Shown: one piece after another, positions 22,512 to 25,624 of the stretch | Position numbering within the stretch: the first letter of the stretch is position 1 | Layout of the letters: each line of letters opens with the position of its first letter | Source of the DNA: an uncultured bacterium | Lineage (GTDB): Bacteria > Cyanobacteriota > Vampirovibrionia > Gastranaerophilales > Gastranaerophilaceae | Assembly (NCBI GenBank): GCA_900553895.1 | Contig: USFB01000029.1 | Coordinates: forward strand, 1-25,624 | Direction: 5' to 3' | Length of the DNA stretch: 25,624 bases | Program-made: the position numbers and the translations under genes | Notes under the pieces: generated by a model | What the model saw: the letters and a program-made list of their open reading frames with translations, nothing else | The model's database searches: none | What the model was told of the DNA's origin: nothing

Positions 22512-22533
22512 GTAGGGTAGACTTCAATCTACC
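22512..22533 (+). repeat. GTAG-headed REP-like hairpin (e)
   Basis: GTAG (22512-22515) is followed directly by GGTAGA (22516-22521), CTTCAA and TCTACC (22528-22533). The right arm overlaps the stop codon and last codons of the GT4 gene. Confidence 0.6.
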
Positions 22534-23564
22534 TTTCGCGCAAGAGCTTTTTTCAAATAATTCAGACAAGCGGTATTAGAAGTATAATTTTGGATTGTGT
22601 TGAAACAGTTTTCTAAAATTTTATTTTGATTTTTTGAATTTATAATTTTTTCAATAATTCCATCTTCCCAAAAATAACCGTTTTCTTTGTCTTTAATAAT
22701 TCCTGAAATACCGTCATCTTTTTGGCAAATGGTAATACAGCCTGATGCCATGGCTTCTAAATATACCATACCGAAAGTTTCATTTACGCTCGGAAGTGCA
22801 AAAATATCCGCCTTTTTCATTTCTTCTAAAACTTTTGCATGTGGTAAATATCCGAGAAAAACAGGTTTGGAAGAAAGCTTTTTCAGATTTTTAAGTTCTT
22901 TCCCATCGCCAATAATTCGAAGTTCTACATCCAAACTATCACACTCTTTAATCACCAAATCAACGTTTTTGCGTTTAATTAGATTTGCGCAAGTCAAAAC
23001 TTTTATTTTGTTTGAAGGTTGCCAACTGCGTTTTATCGGTTCAAAATCAATCCCTGAATAACAGACAAAAGTTTTGTTTTTATATTCAGGATAAAGTTTT
23101 AAAAATTTTTGTTTTAAGACGTTCGATCTGCAAGCAATTTTTGTTGCGTTTTTGTAAGCTTTTTCAAGTTCGGGTTTAAAATAAATCGAATAAATCGGAT
23201 TTGTTAAAACCTCTAAATCCGAAACATGCACACCGGCTACAAACGGCAATTTAAGTTTATTTGCAAAAATTACACCGCTTGGCATGTGTGCTATTACAAT
23301 ATCAGGAGTGAATTCAGTTTTGATTTTATTCTTGATATTGCCAATAAACGGTAAAAAATAGTTTATATTTTCTACATTTTCATATATATCGCTTTTATAA
23401 AACGGTTTTCTTCTCAAAAAAGAATTAAAAATAAAATTCGGTTTAATTACACGAACTTCGTGACCTAATTCTTCCCATCCGTCAACAAAATTTTTAATCG
23501 TTTTTGGTGTGAATTTTTCATCATTTTTTATCGGGTATAAGTCAGTAACAACAAGGATTTTCAT
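22524..23564 (-). CDS. GT4 family glycosyltransferase
   Basis: A cytoplasmic GT-B glycosyltransferase of 346 residues. The N-terminal acceptor domain (1-175) starts MKILVVTDLYP. The C-terminal nucleotide-sugar domain has TCANLIKRKNVDLVI (191-205), RIIGDGKELKNL (216-227), and the E-x7-E motif Glu262...Glu270 in NETFGMVYLEAMASGC. It resembles retaining GT4 enzymes of capsule, lipopolysaccharide or glycan synthesis; donor and acceptor are unknown. Its ATG shares one base with the stop of the upstream permease gene (TAATG), so it is translationally coupled to a sugar permease, an unusual pairing. The last residues (KVD) are encoded inside a REP-like hairpin. It is separated from fliD by that gene's own promoter. 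Confidence 0.87.
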   Translation of the reverse strand: MKILVVTDLYPIKNDEKFTPKTIKNFVDGWEELGHEVRVIKPNFIFNSFLRRKPFYKSDIYENVENINYFLPFIGNIKNKIKTEFTPDIVIAHMPSGVIFANKLKLPFVAGVHVSDLEVLTNPIYSIYFKPELEKAYKNATKIACRSNVLKQKFLKLYPEYKNKTFVCYSGIDFEPIKRSWQPSNKIKVLTCANLIKRKNVDLVIKECDSLDVELRIIGDGKELKNLKKLSSKPVFLGYLPHAKVLEEMKKADIFALPSVNETFGMVYLEAMASGCITICQKDDGISGIIKDKENGYFWEDGIIEKIINSKNQNKILENCFNTIQNYTSNTACLNYLKKALARKVD

Positions 23565-24436
23565 TATATATCACCGTATTTGTTTTTTTCAAAACAAAGA
23601 ATGTTAATGAGTGAAAATAACATAACTACAATCAGCAAAACTACTGCAAGAGCTGATGCATAGCCCAAATCAAGGTTTTCAAAAGCCCGTTCATAAATAT
23701 AATAAACAATAGTTTTTGTAGAATTTAAAGGCCCGCCCTTTGTCATAACGTAGATTTCTGCAAAAACCTTCATTGCTGAAATTGTACTTATTGTTGAAAC
23801 AAGAGCAATTGTTGGCATAATATGCGGAATTGTAACTGTAAGATGTTTAGTTAAAAAGTTTGCGCCATCAATGTCACAAGCTTCGTACAAATCTTGCGGT
23901 ACGCTCATTAAAGATGCTAAATAAATCATCATATAATAGCCGATACCCTTCCATATAGTTACGATTGCAACAGAAAACAACGCCCATTTGGTATCGACAA
24001 GCCAGCCAATCGGTTCAAGATGAAAAAGTGTCAGAATGTAATTCAATATCCCTTGTCCTGCATAAAGCCACTTAAAGGCAATTGCTGCTACTACAATAGA
24101 AACGATTACAGGCAGGTAAAGCAGGATTTTATACAAAGTAATTCCGCGGATTTTTTGGTTAATAAGAATTGCTAAAAATAGCGGAAATGTTACCAAAAAA
24201 GGTACCGCGATTATTAAATACATAAAAGTATTGAACATTACTTTGTAAAAAATCGGTTCTTTGAAAAGTTTTATGTAATTATCGACACCGTTAAATGTTG
24301 GGTTATAGATACTTGATGAATAATCAAAAAAACTTAATCCAAATGTTTGAAAAAACGGTATGAAAAAGAATACTATTAACACCGCAACTGCAGGAAGCAA
24401 AAACAAATATGGCGTGTATTTTTTGTAATAATTCAT
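23564..24436 (-). CDS. Sugar ABC transporter permease (MalF/UgpA type)
   Basis: An inner-membrane permease of 290 residues with six hydrophobic segments (about 10-30, 68-92, 102-124, 153-176, 205-225, 258-282). The EAA loop that contacts the ATPase is EACDIDGANFLTKHLTVTIP (185-204). MTKGGPLNST (231-240) is typical of the UgpA/MalF/LacF branch importing sugars or glycerol phosphate. The second permease, binding protein and ATPase are not in the window. It is followed without gap by a GT4 gene. The ATG has no Shine-Dalgarno sequence but stands 6 nt after an extended -10 with a near-ideal -35, so a leaderless mRNA is likely. Substrate not assignable. Confidence 0.88.
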   Translation of the reverse strand: MNYYKKYTPYLFLLPAVAVLIVFFFIPFFQTFGLSFFDYSSSIYNPTFNGVDNYIKLFKEPIFYKVMFNTFMYLIIAVPFLVTFPLFLAILINQKIRGITLYKILLYLPVIVSIVVAAIAFKWLYAGQGILNYILTLFHLEPIGWLVDTKWALFSVAIVTIWKGIGYYMMIYLASLMSVPQDLYEACDIDGANFLTKHLTVTIPHIMPTIALVSTISTISAMKVFAEIYVMTKGGPLNSTKTIVYYIYERAFENLDLGYASALAVVLLIVVMLFSLINILCFEKNKYGDI

Positions 24437-24442
24437 AAGTTG

Positions 24443-24471
24443 ATTATCGCATTTGTAGTGTTAGAGGTCAA
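24443..24471 (-). promoter_or_regulatory. Promoter giving a leaderless sugar permease mRNA
   Basis: On the minus strand TTGACC (24466-24471) and GATAAT (24443-24448) are separated by 17 bp, with TG one base before the -10. Exactly 6 nt lie between the -10 box and the ATG at 24436. This is the best promoter among the four leaderless candidates. Confidence 0.7.
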
Positions 24472-24508
24472 GAGGTTTTGTTAAAGAAAGATTTCCATTT
24501 TGGAAAAG

Positions 24509-24530
24509 GTAGATTGCAATTTTTTGCACC
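24509..24530 (+). repeat. GTAG-headed REP-like hairpin (c), diverged
   Basis: GTAG (24509-24512) is followed by ATTGCAA, TTTT and TTGCACC. It is the sequence of hairpin (a) with two changes in the left arm (ATTGCAA for GGTGCAA), leaving a 5-bp core stem. The flank CATTAAC also matches (a). It lies between murG and the permease gene. Confidence 0.55.
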
Positions 24531-24538
24531 ATTAACTT

Positions 24539-25624
24539 TTAAAGACTTTTCAACAATCCGACAATTTCTTCCGCTGCATCAAATTTTGCCAAATGAGATG
24601 CATTTTGTTTCAAATAATTCATCTTAATAGGATTATCAAGAAGCTCTACAACGCTTTCTCTCAAACAATTTGGGTCTAAGTCTTTATCCTCAACATAAAT
24701 ACAAGCACCCATTTCTAACAAATATTTTGCGTTAATTCTCTGGTGATTTGCTGCTGCGTAAGGATATGGAACAAGTATTGGTGCAGCTTCTGACGCACAA
24801 ATTTCTGAAAGACTCAAAGAACCTGCTCTTGAAACTACGATATCACTTGATTTTAAAACTGAAATCATATCGTCAAAATAAGGTTTAACAATCAAATTTT
24901 TATCTTGTTCAAATGCAGGATAAATTTGTTGCAATCTTCCCGTAACTTCAGCAAAATTCTTTCTTCCTGTTTGGAAAATTACCTGCAAATTTCTTTCTTG
25001 AGAAAATTCTTTAAGAAGTTCAATTGTTGTATTGTTGATAGATTTTGCACCTTGTGAACCGCCCATAATACAAAGAGTCAAACGATTTTCCAACCCCATA
25101 TTAGCTTTTGCTTCTGCTTTAGTCATTGTTCTAAAGCCTGCACGAATTGGGTTTCCCGTGATAACCGTATGTTTGTTCGGAATATATTTTTTTGCTTTTT
25201 CAAACGCTAAAGTAACATATTTTGCGCGTTTTGAAAGTTTTCTTGTAACAAGTCCCGGCATAGCGTCGCAATCATGCATAATATATGGAGTCTTAGTTAT
25301 TCTGCACGCAAAAATCATAGGTGCAGAAACATAACCGCCTGTTGCAAAAACAGCATTTGGTTTGTATTTTTTTATGTATCTTACGGAACGCAAAATCGCT
25401 TTAACCAATTTTACTCCCCAAACAAAAAACTTTGGATTAAGTTTTCTTGGCATACCTGAAACACTTACATGCAAAAACTTATAACCTTTTTTAGATGCGA
25501 GTTCAAATTCCATGTTGCGCTTGTTTCCAACATAATAAACTTTCGCACCACTTTCTGTTAAAGTGTCTGCTACTGCCATTGCAGGATAAATGTGTCCGCC
25601 CGTACCACCACCGGTTACGAAATA
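24539..25624 (-). CDS. murG: UDP-N-acetylglucosamine transferase MurG (5' end beyond window)
   Basis: MurG adds GlcNAc to lipid I to make lipid II on the inner face of the cytoplasmic membrane. The frame stays open past the internal Met at 25579 to the window edge, and those extra codons read FVTGGGTGGHIYPA, the N-terminal glycine-rich loop of MurG. The true start is therefore outside the window and the gene is partial. Further motifs are ATGGYVSAPMIFA, HDCDAMPGLVTRKLSKRA, the donor-domain opening CIMGGSQGAKSIN, SRAGSLSLSEICASEAAPILVPYPYAAANHQRINA, and a C-terminal helix. It leads the minus-strand block; a diverged REP-like hairpin and the permease promoter follow it. Confidence 0.94.
   Translation of the reverse strand, partial: YFVTGGGTGGHIYPAMAVADTLTESGAKVYYVGNKRNMEFELASKKGYKFLHVSVSGMPRKLNPKFFVWGVKLVKAILRSVRYIKKYKPNAVFATGGYVSAPMIFACRITKTPYIMHDCDAMPGLVTRKLSKRAKYVTLAFEKAKKYIPNKHTVITGNPIRAGFRTMTKAEAKANMGLENRLTLCIMGGSQGAKSINNTTIELLKEFSQERNLQVIFQTGRKNFAEVTGRLQQIYPAFEQDKNLIVKPYFDDMISVLKSSDIVVSRAGSLSLSEICASEAAPILVPYPYAAANHQRINAKYLLEMGACIYVEDKDLDPNCLRESVVELLDNPIKMNYLKQNASHLAKFDAAEEIVGLLKSL

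Overview
The window is AT-rich bacterial chromosome with short intergenic gaps, no phage or integrase genes, no tRNA or rRNA genes that I can see, and no CRISPR array. The gene set suggests a diderm, possibly motile, anaerobe-type bacterium: an EmrA-type adaptor, MurG, FliD, GatB, a C-GCAxxG-C-C protein, a YdjC/ChbG-type deacylase and a B12-domain-type radical SAM protein. My best guess is a gut relative of the cyanobacteria (Gastranaerophilales/Vampirovibrionia, 'Melainabacteria'). That is inference from gene content and base composition; no marker in the window proves it.

Layout. 116-5287 (minus): folC, a membrane sensor histidine kinase without an adjacent response regulator, an EmrA-like adaptor, and a marR regulator. 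5486-6691 (plus): rbfA-truB. 6903-9423 (minus): an AI-2E family permease followed after 1 nt by a radical SAM gene. 9557-10339 (plus): an Opp/Dpp-type ATPase, convergent with a small HTH/zinc-ribbon gene (10342-10746, minus). 10919-15733 (plus): homoserine dehydrogenase, a GT39-like membrane glycosyltransferase, yraN and gatB, closed by a strong terminator. 15850-20595 (plus): a tight five-gene run (C-GCAxxG-C-C protein, formyltransferase, endonuclease IV-like TIM barrel, YdjC/ChbG deacylase, phospholipase D-like protein). 20625-25624 (minus): fliD under its own promoter, a GT4 glycosyltransferase overlapping a sugar ABC permease gene, and murG running off the right edge.

Two patterns go beyond the gene list. 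First, four genes (histidine kinase, Opp-type ATPase, HTH/zinc ribbon, sugar permease) have an extended -10 box (TGn plus a TATAAT-like hexamer) ending exactly 6 nt before the ATG and no Shine-Dalgarno sequence. These are candidates for leaderless mRNAs. Most other genes have a clear Shine-Dalgarno sequence. Second, the gaps are full of small dispersed palindromic elements of several families. One family is a short hairpin with GTAG at its 5' foot, the signature of REP sequences mobilised by RAYT (TnpA_REP) transposases; six copies have exact GTAG. Two of these lie inside a second family of elements about 151 bp long with TGGAAAATT-type arms. Two more families are a GTTAATAA-terminated element and a long, nearly perfect inverted repeat after truB. 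No transposase for any of them is in the window.

No complete, obviously new multi-gene system is visible. The most system-like candidate is the 15850-20595 cluster, where a small-molecule-type formyltransferase and a YdjC-type deacylase are co-transcribed downstream of an ArnT/GT39-like glycosyltransferase gene. That is reminiscent of transient formylation in the Arn pathway, but it is unproven.
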